Positions 1-12,900 of a stretch of DNA of 64,000 nucleotides are shown here, in pieces (position 1 is the first letter of the stretch; each line of letters opens with the position of its first letter). Made by a program: the position numbers and the translations under genes. Origin of the DNA: Serripes groenlandicus. Taxonomy: Eukaryota; Mollusca; Bivalvia; Cardiida; Cardiidae. Location of the stretch: contig JASEVX010000007.1 of assembly GCA_031761405.1 (NCBI GenBank), forward strand, positions 38,244,734 through 38,308,733, in the 5' to 3' direction. Below the pieces are notes generated by a model, which was not told the DNA's origin, did not search any database, and saw only the letters and a program-made list of their open reading frames with translations.

Positions 1-172
1 GTCTTTTCGTCTGTATATATTGCAGTACTATTTGTTGCTGTCGGATGCCTAAACGGTTGGTTTGATCTAGTAGACCGAAGGCCTCCTACCAGAAACGTTC
101 ACCGTGGATGTGTACGACTGCGAACAGGACTTTGTTTGCTCATGTTTTTATTATAGGAAAGTACATGAACTT

Positions 173-350
173 CAGTTAATCCTGTGCTAAAGACAACATT
201 GTAATAGCAGTTCCCTGTATATAGCGGTCACATTTTTTAGTTTCCCAAATACTCATTATCTGTATAAATGACCATGCAATTGAAGACCCCTGTGAACTAA
301 GACCAGAGTGTTCACTTCCCATGGGTGGTCTTTAAACACAGGTTTGATTG
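173..350. mobile_element. 178-bp TA-flanked inverted-repeat element (copy 1)
   Basis: Ends resemble CAGTCAAACCTGTG in inverted orientation and are followed by TA on the right side. The interior contains the family hallmark TTTCCCAAATACTCATT and a GGTGGTCTTTAA inner arm. Length equals that of the copies at 17569 and 20209. Tc1/mariner or pogo-like MITE by TA target and CAGT start (inference). Confidence 0.65.
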
Positions 351-686
351 TATTAAAAAGAGATCAAGAAACGTCAAACACTCTGTGGTAAAAGATATGC
401 AGAGCCAATTTCCCTCTATAACTATAAAATTGCAGGTGTCACGTGTACGTTTGAGCGATGCCTAATAAAATTCAGCCTTAACACTTTCCAAATTACACTT
501 AATATGCAGCAGACTACTTCATAAAGATCTTGGGGGGAAATATAGAAAATCACTATAAATCAAAGTTGATTTAATGAATTAATTTAAGAAAACAAAAGGA
601 GAATAATTTCAATATATTCAATACTACATGCTGCTTTTCAATTGTCCTAGGATATATTCCAATCGGTATCAAACGTGTCATTTTGA

Positions 687-903
687 TTAACCCATTCGCT
701 GCCAAAGGCAATTAAAGGCTTTTGCAAACAATGCAGATCCGGGTGAGACAGCACATACATAACGAGCTGCTTCTCCAGAAATCTGCATTATTTACCACTT
801 AGTTATTACATTTTATAATACTTCCTGTTGGACGAAAACTGAAGTGGTCCAATTTTCAACATGGAAGATTCGACTTTGTGAAATTAGGCAGTGAAAGGGT
901 TAA
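687..903. mobile_element. TTAA-flanked MITE, second family (copy 1)
   Basis: Begins TTAACCCATTCGCTGCC and ends GGCAGTGAAAGGGTTAA, an imperfect terminal inverted repeat bounded by TTAA on both sides. The interior (GCAAACAATGCAGAT, GGTCCAATTTTCAACATGG) recurs at 32077-32269. It lies just downstream of the lectin gene stop. Confidence 0.75.
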
Positions 904-963
904 GTAACGAATCGTGGAGAAGATCTCCATCCATCCATTGACGCACTGGAGGATTGGTGTGGT

Positions 964-3900
964 TCACATCTGACAGATGACAGGTCCGAGATCACTGCAA
1001 TATGTGTTGTGCCATCTCCAACTGTCCGGGCGGAACAGTACCACACAGTGTTCAGCGCCACCTGCAGGCTGAGAGTCGCCCCAATCTGAAATAGTAAGTA
1101 AACCCGATCCCAGATACTGTAAATGTACAGCAGACGACATTGAAAACATCTTTGCAAAAGTATGTTTTTGTTTGTCTTATTGGGGTTTACGACGTTTTCA
1201 ACATTGTTTCAGTTATATCACGGCGACAGTTCTCTTATTAATGATCCCTGGGTAGACAAACAAGTACTAGACAAGGAAATTTGCATTGCCCAAGGGCACT
1301 CCACCAGGATCGTTAGCTATTTCAAAAGTCTCAATTAGTAGCCACAATACTGTTATGAAACACCATCTTTTTCGCGAATACTGTTACTTATACAATTAGT
1401 CTAAGCAATATTTAACCTTTGCAGTACTGAAACCAAAAATCGCGAGAGAATCCCTTTAAAAAGTATGTTGGTTGTTTGTTTTTTGCGCCGCTTTCAACCT
1501 TTTTTTCAGTTATATCACGGTGTTTCCTGGGTAAGTTACCAGTACTACTGGTTCATGTATCCTGTACAGAAACCAGCCAGAAGTCGTAATGCTAACCCCG
1601 CAACCTTGAGCGGCAAGGAGGGAAGTTATTACTACCATTTGTTTGGTATAAAACGGCCAGAGATCGATCCAGCGACCTCCCGCACTGGAGGCTGGCGTTC
1701 AGCAACTACACCACCGATGCGGTCATATTGTTGAATGGATGGGTGAGTGAGTGAGTGAGTGAGTGAGTGAGTGAGTGAGTGAGTGAGTGAGTGAGTGAGT
1801 GAGTGAGTGAGTGAGTGAGTGAGTGAGTGAGTGAGTGAGTGAGTGAGTGAGTGAGTGAGTGAGTGAGTGAGTGAGTGAGTGAGTGAGTGAGTGAGTGAGT
1901 GAGTGAGTGAGTGAGTGAGTGAGTGAGTGAGTGAGTGAGTGAGTGAGTGAGTGAGTGAGTGAGTGAGTGAGTGAGTGAGTGAGTGAGTGAGTGAGTGAGT
2001 GAGTGAGTGAGTGAGTGAGTGAGTGAGTGAGTGAGTGAGTGAGTGAGTGAGTGAGTGAGTGAGTGAGTGAGTGAGTGAGTGAGTGAGTGAGTGAGTGAGT
2101 GAGTGAGTGAGTGAGTGAGTGAGTGAGTGAGTGAGTGAGTGAGTGAGTGAGTGAGTGAGTGAGTGAGAGGGTGAGTTGGTTGGTGAGTAAATGAGTAAGA
2201 GAGTGAGTGAGTGAGTGAGTCAGAGTAAAGAAGTAAGTAAGTAAGTCATATACGCGTGCAAAGTAATAGACGTTTCACAATACTCACTTGTATGGATGGG
2301 GATTGAAGTTGCGCCATCACTCCATCTATAATCGTCTTGGACTTCCTCGTCATTCAGGCCAATATAAAACATGCCGTCTACAATATTGTCATCGAAAATA
2401 AATAACTGACGATTTAGAGTCTTAATGAATCTGTAAACAGTGTTGCCTCAAGCGAGTCTGTGCATCCGCACTGTCTGACCAGAGCATTTACTGTACGTCT
2501 ACAAGTAATTTAGTGCTAGATGCAATACACACAATAACATAAAATATTGCCTCCATTTTTGGAGATGTCGTAGAATAAGTTTTGCAATACACAAATAAAT
2601 AAACAAGTTCGATACTAATCTACATTAAATCATACTGACTGATGGTAGTGGTGCGTCCATCTGCTGAGTACTAACGCAAACTGATCCAGAGCATAAAGAT
2701 CGTTAACAAAAATTGAATATCAAACAGAGAAAGCATTTTCTGTTTGAGTTCAAAGCGTATCACTTCTGTGCAGCTGCATTCGTTCAATAAATTAACTAAT
2801 TCCTCTTGGGATAGCATGCCACACCTACTGCAGGTAAATCTTTTTAGTGTAAGGGTATTGACCATAGTTTTACAATAATTGTCATAGTTGATCTAAAGGC
2901 ACTTAAATTTGAAACTGTGTAGGCGGTGCTAGGTTCGATCCCTGGCTGTAACACATGTACTCTTATTTCATGATTAGGCGTTGTACCCATAAGGAATGCT
3001 CACGCATACTAATCACTTGGCGAACTGTATTCTTGCATGCTGATCTAGTGGGCAGTGAACTATTCCGGAAATAATTGTTCAATATAAAATTTAAGTTGTA
3101 TTTTGCTATTATACGGCAAATATTCGGTATGAACCCAAGCTTGACTGAGCGTTGGTCATTTAGGTACATTATATATTTACTAACAAATATTTCTTTAGTA
3201 TTACAACATACAGGGAGACAAAGCAATTTATGTAGGAACATTAGTTTCCGCTTTTCGATTTCGCTGTCTATCCTGTAAAGTCCAAGCATTTACTCAGCTA
3301 TGTCCGATCTCGTTCTAACTGAAAGTCCTTGAATCTTCTTTGCAACGAAATGCTGAAAAATCATTAAGCTATTGTGATCGGATTTGGTAATATTATTCCA
3401 AAGCTCTGATCCGTACAAAAGTCTTGGTCGGACTATCTGAACTTATAAATTGGCTGAAACCAGAGGGTTTACACCTTTGGGATGAAGACCGTGACCAACC
3501 ATGGCAAATAGAGAGTTGCTGGCTTTTTGTATACGTTCTTTTATCGACAATTTCATGCTGGAATCATGGGTTATACCCAAATGGACAATTGTTTTCACCT
3601 GCGTTAGAATCTGTTCTCCATAAATTATATATGCGCTGGAGTTATTGTCTTTCTTACTAAAAACGATAACGTTGGATTTGCTTACGTTTATCTCAACTCT
3701 CCATGTTTTACAATACCGGTAGACAATATCAACCATTTCCTGTAATCGTAGGGAGAAAATGGCTAACAGAGAAATGTCGTCTGCGAATGAAGGGTTACTG
3801 ACATGACGTTAGTGCCTAGGTTACTGTCTTGTAATGTCGCTACAATCTCATTGATATAAACTAGGTATAGGAAAGTGGACATAGCCCCTCCCTGGCGTAC

Positions 3901-6900
3901 ATATATAATAAGACAAACATAAAAAGACGTCTACATTAATAACATACATAATCAAACGTCAACATTAATAACATACATAATCAAACGTCAACATTAATAA
4001 CATACATAATCAAACGTCTACATTAATAACATACATAATCAAACGTCTACATTAATAACATACATAATCAAACGTCAACATTAATAACATACATAATCAG
4101 ACGTCTACATTAATAACATACATAATCAGACGTCGACATTAATAACATACATAATCAGACGTCTACATTAATAACATACATAATCAGACGTCTACATTAA
4201 TAACATACATAATCAGACGTCTACATTAATAACATACATAATCAAACGTCAACATTAATAACATACATAATCAGACGTCTACATTAATAACATACATAAT
4301 CAAACGTCTACATTAATAACATACATAATCAAACGTCAACATTAATAACATACATAATCAGACGTCTACATTAATAACATACATAATCAGACGTCTACAT
4401 TAATAACATACATAATCAAACGTCAACATTAATAACATACATAATCAAACGTCTACATTAATAACATACATAATCAAACGTCAACATTAATAACATACAT
4501 AATAAAACGTCTACATTAATAACATACATAATCAGACGTCTACATTAATAACATACATAATCAAACGTCAACATTAATAACATACATAATAAAACGTCTA
4601 CATTAATAACATACATAATCAGACGTCTACATTAATAACATACATAATAGACGTCTACATTAATAACATACATAATAAGATGTCTTAATTGATGATATAC
4701 ATAACAAGACGTCTACATTAATAACATACATAATAAGACGTCTACATTAATAACATACATAATAAGACAAGACGTCTACATTAATAACATACATAATCAA
4801 ACGTCAACATTAATAACATACATAATAAAACGTCTACATTAATAACATACATTATCAGACGACTACATTAATAACATACATAATAAGACGTCTACATTAA
4901 TAACATACATAATAAGACGTCTACATTAATAATATACATAATAAGATGTCTTAATTGATAATATACATAATAAAACGTCTACATTAATAACATACATAAT
5001 AAGACGTCTACATTAATAACATATATAATGAGACGTCTCAATTAATAACATACATAACAAGACGTCTTAAATAATAACATACATAATAAGACGTCTACAT
5101 CAATAACATACATAATAAGATGACTTAATTGATAATATACATAGCAAGACGTCTACATTAATAACATACATAATAAGACGTCTTTATTGATACTATACAT
5201 AACAAGACAAGACGTCTACATTAATAACATACATAATCAGACGTCTACATTAATAACATACATAATAAGAATTCTCAATTAATAGCATACATAACAATAT
5301 GTCTAAATTTATAACATACATAATAAGAGGTAACACTGAATAACATACATAATAAGACATCTCAATTAATAACATACATAATACGTCTCAATTAATAACA
5401 TACATTATATGACATTTCAAATAATAACATACATAATAAATGCGTCTCAATTAAAAACATACATAAAAAGACCTATCAATTAATAACAAAGACAATAAGA
5501 AGTCTCAATTAATAACCTAAACAATAAGACGTCTCAAGTAATAACATGCATGGTAAGACAACTCGGTTAATAACATACATAATGAGACGCTTCGATTCAT
5601 AACATACATACTAAGAAGTCTCAATTAATAACATGCATTATAAGACGTCTCAATTAATCACATACATAATTAAGCGTATCAATTAATTACATACATAATA
5701 CGATATCTCGATTAATAACATACATAATAGGACGTTTAAACTACTTGTAGACACCCACATACACAAAGCGTTAGCCAATAAGATATCTACTGTAAACAAC
5801 ATGTAGGCACACATACACTTAGCGTTTGCCTGTATGATATCTACTTTAAACTACATGCAGGCACAAATACATACATTGTTTGCCCGTAAGCTATCGACTC
5901 TAAAATAATGTATACGTACCCGTAGAGTTTTGCTGTAACATCTGTTCTATAAACAGTTCTTGTGCAGCATCGTCTATCTTTACAATTTCTCCGCCTGTCA
6001 TGTTGCAATACTCCTGAAATAAATAATAATAACAAAAGTTTCCCAATCTCATTAAAACCTAACATAATCTTCGCTGCGGTAACAAACAATAATAAAGATA
6101 TGCTGACTGCTTACAACAGTTCGTCTTAGATTGATTGACCTTTACAGCATCAAATATAGTCGTTAGTTAATCAAAGCGCCAATGGCACTGTAGTGGCGAT
6201 CGTATGGAAAATCCTGCAAAGTAACAAGCAGTATATCGGTGTAGGGCATACATACGCCGCGCATGATTTTGAAGCATGACTTAAAGGAAGCAGATTCAGT
6301 TCAGTACATTTAAATAACGTGTAAATAGACAGGATGTAAATATTTCGAACAAGAAGGCCAAATGTCCCTTTATTTTAAACAAGGAAGACCAATATGTGCC
6401 TACATTGCTCACCTGGCTACCATAGCCTATAACAAAAGGTTACCAAGAGCAGAAAGGGTACATTTTGACGTAGGGTTTAGATGTTTTATATGCTGCGATA
6501 TATGTGATATTCAACATGTAAAGTTTAGTCGTGAAATGACAAGTTTAGTCCTGAAACCATTTCGTTTACAGTTTGCTTAACATTGACTGCAACTTAATGT
6601 GTCATACAAGCTGAAGTTTTTTAATTTTTTACCAATAAACGGTTTCCACCAATAAAATTTCATAAATGCTCAATTTTTTATCATAAATATCTTTAAACTT
6701 TGTTAGACTTCTTCGTATTTTGTGTTTATATACTCCCGTTTTTGTTATCATACTTCTGCTAAACTGTAAGCTTGTGTCATATTTAACTTATGACTAGGGG
6801 TATTAAACCTTAATATATGTTGATATTTAAGCACCTATGTTTTTTTTTATATCTAATTGATCTAGTTAGAGCAGATTTAAAAAAAAAGTTCACATGTTGG

Positions 6901-9900
6901 GGAAAAGTTATTAAATACAAAGCAAATGTGTCTAAAGATTTATAATAACGGTAGAAGACAAACGTATTTTGCATCTTGTTGTTTCTTAAATCAGTTAATA
7001 CAGTTTATCGATTCATAAAGTTTTTTTTTTTTCAATCATATTACAGAGTTTTTCTTTACAATAATAATGTTGGTTGCTCCCTTCTGGATTACGTAACCAC
7101 ATGGTACAACATTGAATCGTATTCAATACTGACATCGCGCTTTCGCGCGGCGTCAATTAGTTGCACTCTGAGGAATAAGCATTGTGAGTCGTTTAAAGAG
7201 AAACTAACCTAAACATTGATGACCAGTGTAGATTCCGATCCTTGTGTGCACTCATGCCATCTGGTCTGATCCATATACACACTTATTGTTACAAAGGTTT
7301 CATGAAAGCTTCTGTGACTACTTGGCAATATGTGGGTCCAGATTAAGCTGTGCTAGTTCCTGGATTTTACACAGGTCACAAATATCCTAGTTTTGGATTT
7401 CTTGTAGCGCCGCCCATGGAAACTGTTTACGGTTCTTACAAAAGCAATGCAATTTCAATCGAGAAGGTTCATATGATACCTCATCATCTTGATTTTCATT
7501 GCTTGCAGCTTAAATAGTCGAACACATTTTAAGAGTACAATTCTAAACCTATATTTTTCAAAGCATCTTTCATGATGAATTTCAGGGAACTTGTTCGACT
7601 AAGTGTCAACTATGGGATTTCCAGGGGTCTAGAACGACCTGGTGGCAAATAGTGGACTTCCATTGGATTTGATCGACTTGTTGGCAAACAATGGACTTCC
7701 AGTGGTCTTGTCCGACTACGTGTGGCAAACAAGGTTTCCGGGGGACTCGTACGAATTGGTGTCAAACAGTGAACTTCCATGGGATTTGAAAGACAAAGTG
7801 ACAAACACAGGACTTGAATGGAACTTTTACGACTTGGTGGCAAACATTCCAGGGATTTCCAGGGGACAAGAATGACCTGGTGGCAAATAGTGGACTTCCA
7901 GGGGACTTGTACGACCTAGTTGCAAACAGTGTACTACTGGGGACTTGTTCGACTTAGTGGCAAACAGGGGACGTCCAGGGGACTTATACAACGTTGTGGC
8001 AACCTTCAAGGGGACTTGTACGACATGGTGGTAAACAGCGGACGTCAAGGTGATTTGTACGAAAGGGTGGCAAACAGTAGACGTCCAGGGACTTGTACGA
8101 CTTGGTGGCAAACAGTATACTTCCAGGGGACTTGTACGACCTAGTTGCAAACAGTGTACTTCCAGGGGACTTGTTCGACTTAGTTGCAAACAGTGGACGT
8201 CCAGGGGACTTATACAACGTTGTGACAGGGGATTTCGAAGGAAGTTGTACGACTAAGTGGTTAACGACTTAATGGCAAACAGGGGATTTCCAGGGAAATT
8301 GTACGACCAAGTGGCAAACAATGGACTTCCAGGGGACTTATACTACTTGGGTTCAAACATGGGACTTCCAGGGGAATTGTACAATTTGGTGGCAAAACCT
8401 TCAAGGGATTTACAGGGGACTTCTATGACTTGATGACAAACATGGTACTCCAAGGAGACTTGTACGACTTGGTGGAAAACATTACAGGGGTATTACAATG
8501 GATTTGTACGACTTGGTGGCAAACAGGGAACTTGTACGACTTGGTGGCGAACAGAGGACTTATAAGAGACTTGTACGACCTGCTGGCAGACAGGGGATTT
8601 TTAGGAGACTTTTACGACTTTGTGGCAAACCTGCCAGAGGACTTCCATTTGACTTGTACGACTTGGTGACAAACAGGGGACTTCCATTTGACTTGTACGA
8701 CTTGGTGACAAACAGGGGACTTCCATTGGATTTGTACGACTTTGTGGCAAACAGTGCACTTCAAGGGGACTTGTATGACTTAATGGAAAACAGGGGACTT
8801 GTATGACTTAATGGAAAACAGGGGACTTGTATGACTTAATGGAAAACAGGGGACTTGTATGACTTAATGCCAATCGGGGGACTTCAAGGGGACATGAACG
8901 ACCTGGTGGCAAACAGTGGACTTCCAGGGAATTTGATCGACTAAGTGGCAATCATGGAATATCTTGATCTGACAAGGGACTTTCATGTATCTTGTACGAC
9001 TATGTGGCAAACAGTGGATATGATCGACTAAGTGGCAAATAGGGGACTTCCATGTGACGTTTACGACCCAGTATCAAGCAGGGGACTTCCATTTGACTTG
9101 TACGACTTGGTGACAAACAGTGGACGTCAAGAGGACGTGTATGACTTAATGGCAAACAAGGGACTTCAAGGGGACTTGTATGACTTAATGGCAAACAGGG
9201 GACTTCATGGGGACTTGTATGACTTAATGGAAAACAGAGGACTTCATGGGGACTTGTATGACTTAATGGAAAACAGGTTACTTGTATGACTTAATAGCAA
9301 TCGGGAGACTTCAAGGGGACATGAACGACCTGGTGGCAAACAGTGGACTCCATGTAATTTGATCGACTAAGTAGCAATCATGGAATATCTTGATCTGACT
9401 GCACAGCGGCGCCTGGTGATCTTTATCTAAGCTGATCGTCAAATCCCGAAGATCCCTTTCGTATGAAGCAGCCCATTTGATATTCATATATTTATACTGG
9501 AGACTCACCTTTGCAGCAGTGAAATTCCGTAATGTAGTCTCATCGAAGAAGTAGCAGATCTGTCCGTTATTGTATGAAAACGTCCCATTTGGACACACTG
9601 ATGAAGGGACTGAATTGGCTGGATACTTGTCTGGAAAATACACCAATTACAACGTTTTAACCGTTTTTCTGCTCTACAATGGAACCCTATTAGCAACGGT
9701 CGTCAATCCGATTAGAGCTAAGATGTCCTGTGTTTAAACACCATCCGTGGGAAGAGATCAATCTGGTCTATGTTCACAGGTGGTCTTTAATTGCAGGGTC
9801 AATTATGCAGAAAATGATTAATTGGGAAATTAAAAGTGTGGTTGCTATAGACAGGGAATTGCTAATCGATGGTTTTCTTTAGCACAGGGTTGACTGTATT

Positions 9901-12900
9901 AAAATAACACTGACCCTAAGACTTCAATCATGCTGTGACTATCGACAATTGCGATCGACCAATGTTTCACCCATTCAAGATGAGGTCAAGTGCTGGTCCT
10001 TTCCAGACAACAATGACCTCGCTATACACTTAGCACCTTCAAGAACCAAGGGGTATTTCTTTGGAAAGAGCTAGGGTATCGCACCGGACTACCTTCTATC
10101 TAACCATGTCTCTTGAGATTATCTGCATATGTCAGATGCTTTAGCATGATATAGTTAGTATCAAATCGGCCTATAGTAGCTACATCATTACGCTCAAGAA
10201 GTGCGACTGGTCTCTCTATACTTACATAACATTACTATGTAGACCAAAACTATTTAGTCTGTGTTAAGAAACCTTTTTACCAACTCGTAGCAAATTGTTC
10301 TCATCATATATATGAGCCGGGATTAGAAATTTAGGATCTTAATTCATCTGCGTACAGTACAGACTGAGGTAAGCCTGTGCATCTAGATATATTAATGCAT
10401 CAGCGTACATTGGAGACGAAGATAAGCCTGTGTGCATCCAGAGATCTTAATTCATCAGCGTACATTGAAGACTAAGGTAGGTCAGTGCATCCAGATATCT
10501 TAATGCATATCTTATTGCATATTTTAATGCATATCTTAATGCATATCTTAATTCATCAGCGTTCATTGAAGACTAAGAAAGGTCAGTGCATGCATATATC
10601 GTAATGCATATCTTAATGCATCAGCGTACATTAAAGACTAAGGTAAGTCAGTGCATCCAGATATATTAATGCATATCTTAATGCATATCTTAATTCATCA
10701 GCGTACATTGAAGACTAAGGAAGGCCAGTGCATGCAGATATCTTAATGCATATCTTGATGCATCAGCGTACATTGAAGACTAAGGTAAGTCAGTGCATCC
10801 AGTTATCTTAATGCATATCTTAATGCATATCTTAATTCATCAGCGTACATTGAAGACTAAGGTAAGTCAGTGCGCCCAGATATCTTAATGCATATCTTAA
10901 TGCATCAGCGTACATTGAAGGCTGTACGCCTGTTTATTCTCACAGTCCCATCACCGTCGTTCTATATCTGTTATTGACCAAAATGCATATTCTGAATAAA
11001 AACTGGAAGTGTAGCCCAACTAGTTTTCAGCCAATTTAAATTGAAATGGTCTCAGATATGAGTGTCATGAACCTTTTTCGACATGATGCTTTCCGACGCC
11101 GCTGCAGCAGACGACATAATAACTAAGTTTTCCGTTTGCCACAATGTTTTTATCTTTATCCAATATATGTTTCTTTATTTATAGAGAATTTTGTCTCGAA
11201 TGCTTTCAAAGTTGAGGGGGAATGGATTAAGACCCCGACTCGCTAAACGCGTCTCAGATACACATACACGTCAAAAAGAAAACCAAAGCAATACCACTTG
11301 CACTTGCTCAGGCCGTGGCCAAGAGGTTATAGCTTGGGATTTCGAACCGGGCGTCCCGGGTACGATCCCCAGTCGCGACGGTCATGGTGGAGTACCCTTG
11401 AGAAAGGCACATATCCTAGCCTTATACCGCGTTTGATTACCCAGGGATCATGAATTAATGAACTGTCGTCGTGATATAACTGAAACAATGTTGAAAACGG
11501 CGTCAAACCCAAATAAGACAAACAAACCATTTGCACGAATACAGCAGAACAATGAACAACACAACTTGAGGCGATTTCCCGGTCTGGTATCGCTCAACGC
11601 TACATTGGCGTACAACTAGTAGCTTCTTTGTCAGACGATACGTTTACATGTACTTTTACATACAGACGGATAGTGGCGACTCTGATGAGACTGTTCGTAA
11701 CTACGGGCTCACCCGTCATCACAGTACTCGTACGCTGATGCTATAAGACGTCGCTCGTGTGTTTTGTTTTTATTAACTTTTACGCATTCCCGCATACCGC
11801 AAATCTGCAGCAGACGATATTGAAACTCTCTATAAATGAAAGAACAATAATTGAATAAAATTGAAAACATTGTGGTAAAATGTGGTAATTTTGCCATTTT
11901 TTTTCAAAATGTTTGCTGCAGAGGCGTCAATAAGATCCTTTTGTAAGAAACGGTTAATTCGAATATTTCCGTCAAATGTAAACTTTCAATTCTATTTAGC
12001 TATATCAGGATTTTCCCTGGCCAAATAAAGGCCCGTAAATGAGAACCAAGCCGAGCCTCAGATTAGATTTAAAAACATCCAGTGAAAAGTGCTGAACTCC
12101 AAATGGAGGTCAACATTTTGAAATGTTGAAACTTTTGCAAGTACATGTATTGCTAATAGTGACAACAATGTAATAACTAAGTTTAAAACTATTTTGACAG
12201 TAAATGTTGAAAAATAGTCAATTGAAAATGTACACAATTTGGCTTACTGCGTATGTCTACCCAGTAAAAATGAAGCATAAACGATCAACATTTAGATGTT
12301 TAGTGTACTGGAAAGTGAAATTATTACTCAAATTTTATCTCAGAGCTATGTTTCTAATATTTCAAGACAACTTTAGAACAGTTTTAAAACTTTGAATATA
12401 CTATCTATAATCTGGAGTTAAGTTCCTTTAAAGTGCTTTATAAATCACATTTTCATTGACTTCAATCGACTTCAATCGACTTCAATCGACTGTATTTCAA
12501 CATTTAAACCCAAACAATTTTGAAATAGTTATTACTTACGTAGTTGTCACTATTAGCAATATTGATCTCCATCTTGAGTTCAGAACCTTTAACCCTTTCC
12601 CCTCATATAGACGCTTTCTGACGCCTCTGCAGCAGACGGCTTTTTGAAAACATAGTGACAAAAGAAGAAATTGCACAAAACGTGCAATTTCTACTTTTGC
12701 CAAAATGTTTTCCCCTTTTTGTCATAGGTTATCCATTAAATTATGGAGATTTTCTATGGTTTGACAAAATACGTTCAAAGTCGTCTGCTGCAGAATTGTC
12801 GTATGTGGGAAAGGGTTAACTCCATGTTGCAGTAACCGTCCATATGCAATGGCCTCGTGATATCTCGAAGTCAAACGGGTTCACCTAAATTACTTCGACG

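Noticed and set aside
3921..5745. 29-bp regularly spaced repeats could suggest a CRISPR array
   Set aside because: The units are directly head to tail without unique spacers, the whole unit repeats, and the context is an animal intron.
7642..9289. Multiple 60-120-codon frames encoding LYDLVAN or SPLEVHCLP repeats
   Set aside because: Direct consequence of a 39-bp tandem period; frames are broken by stops and indels and lie in an intron.
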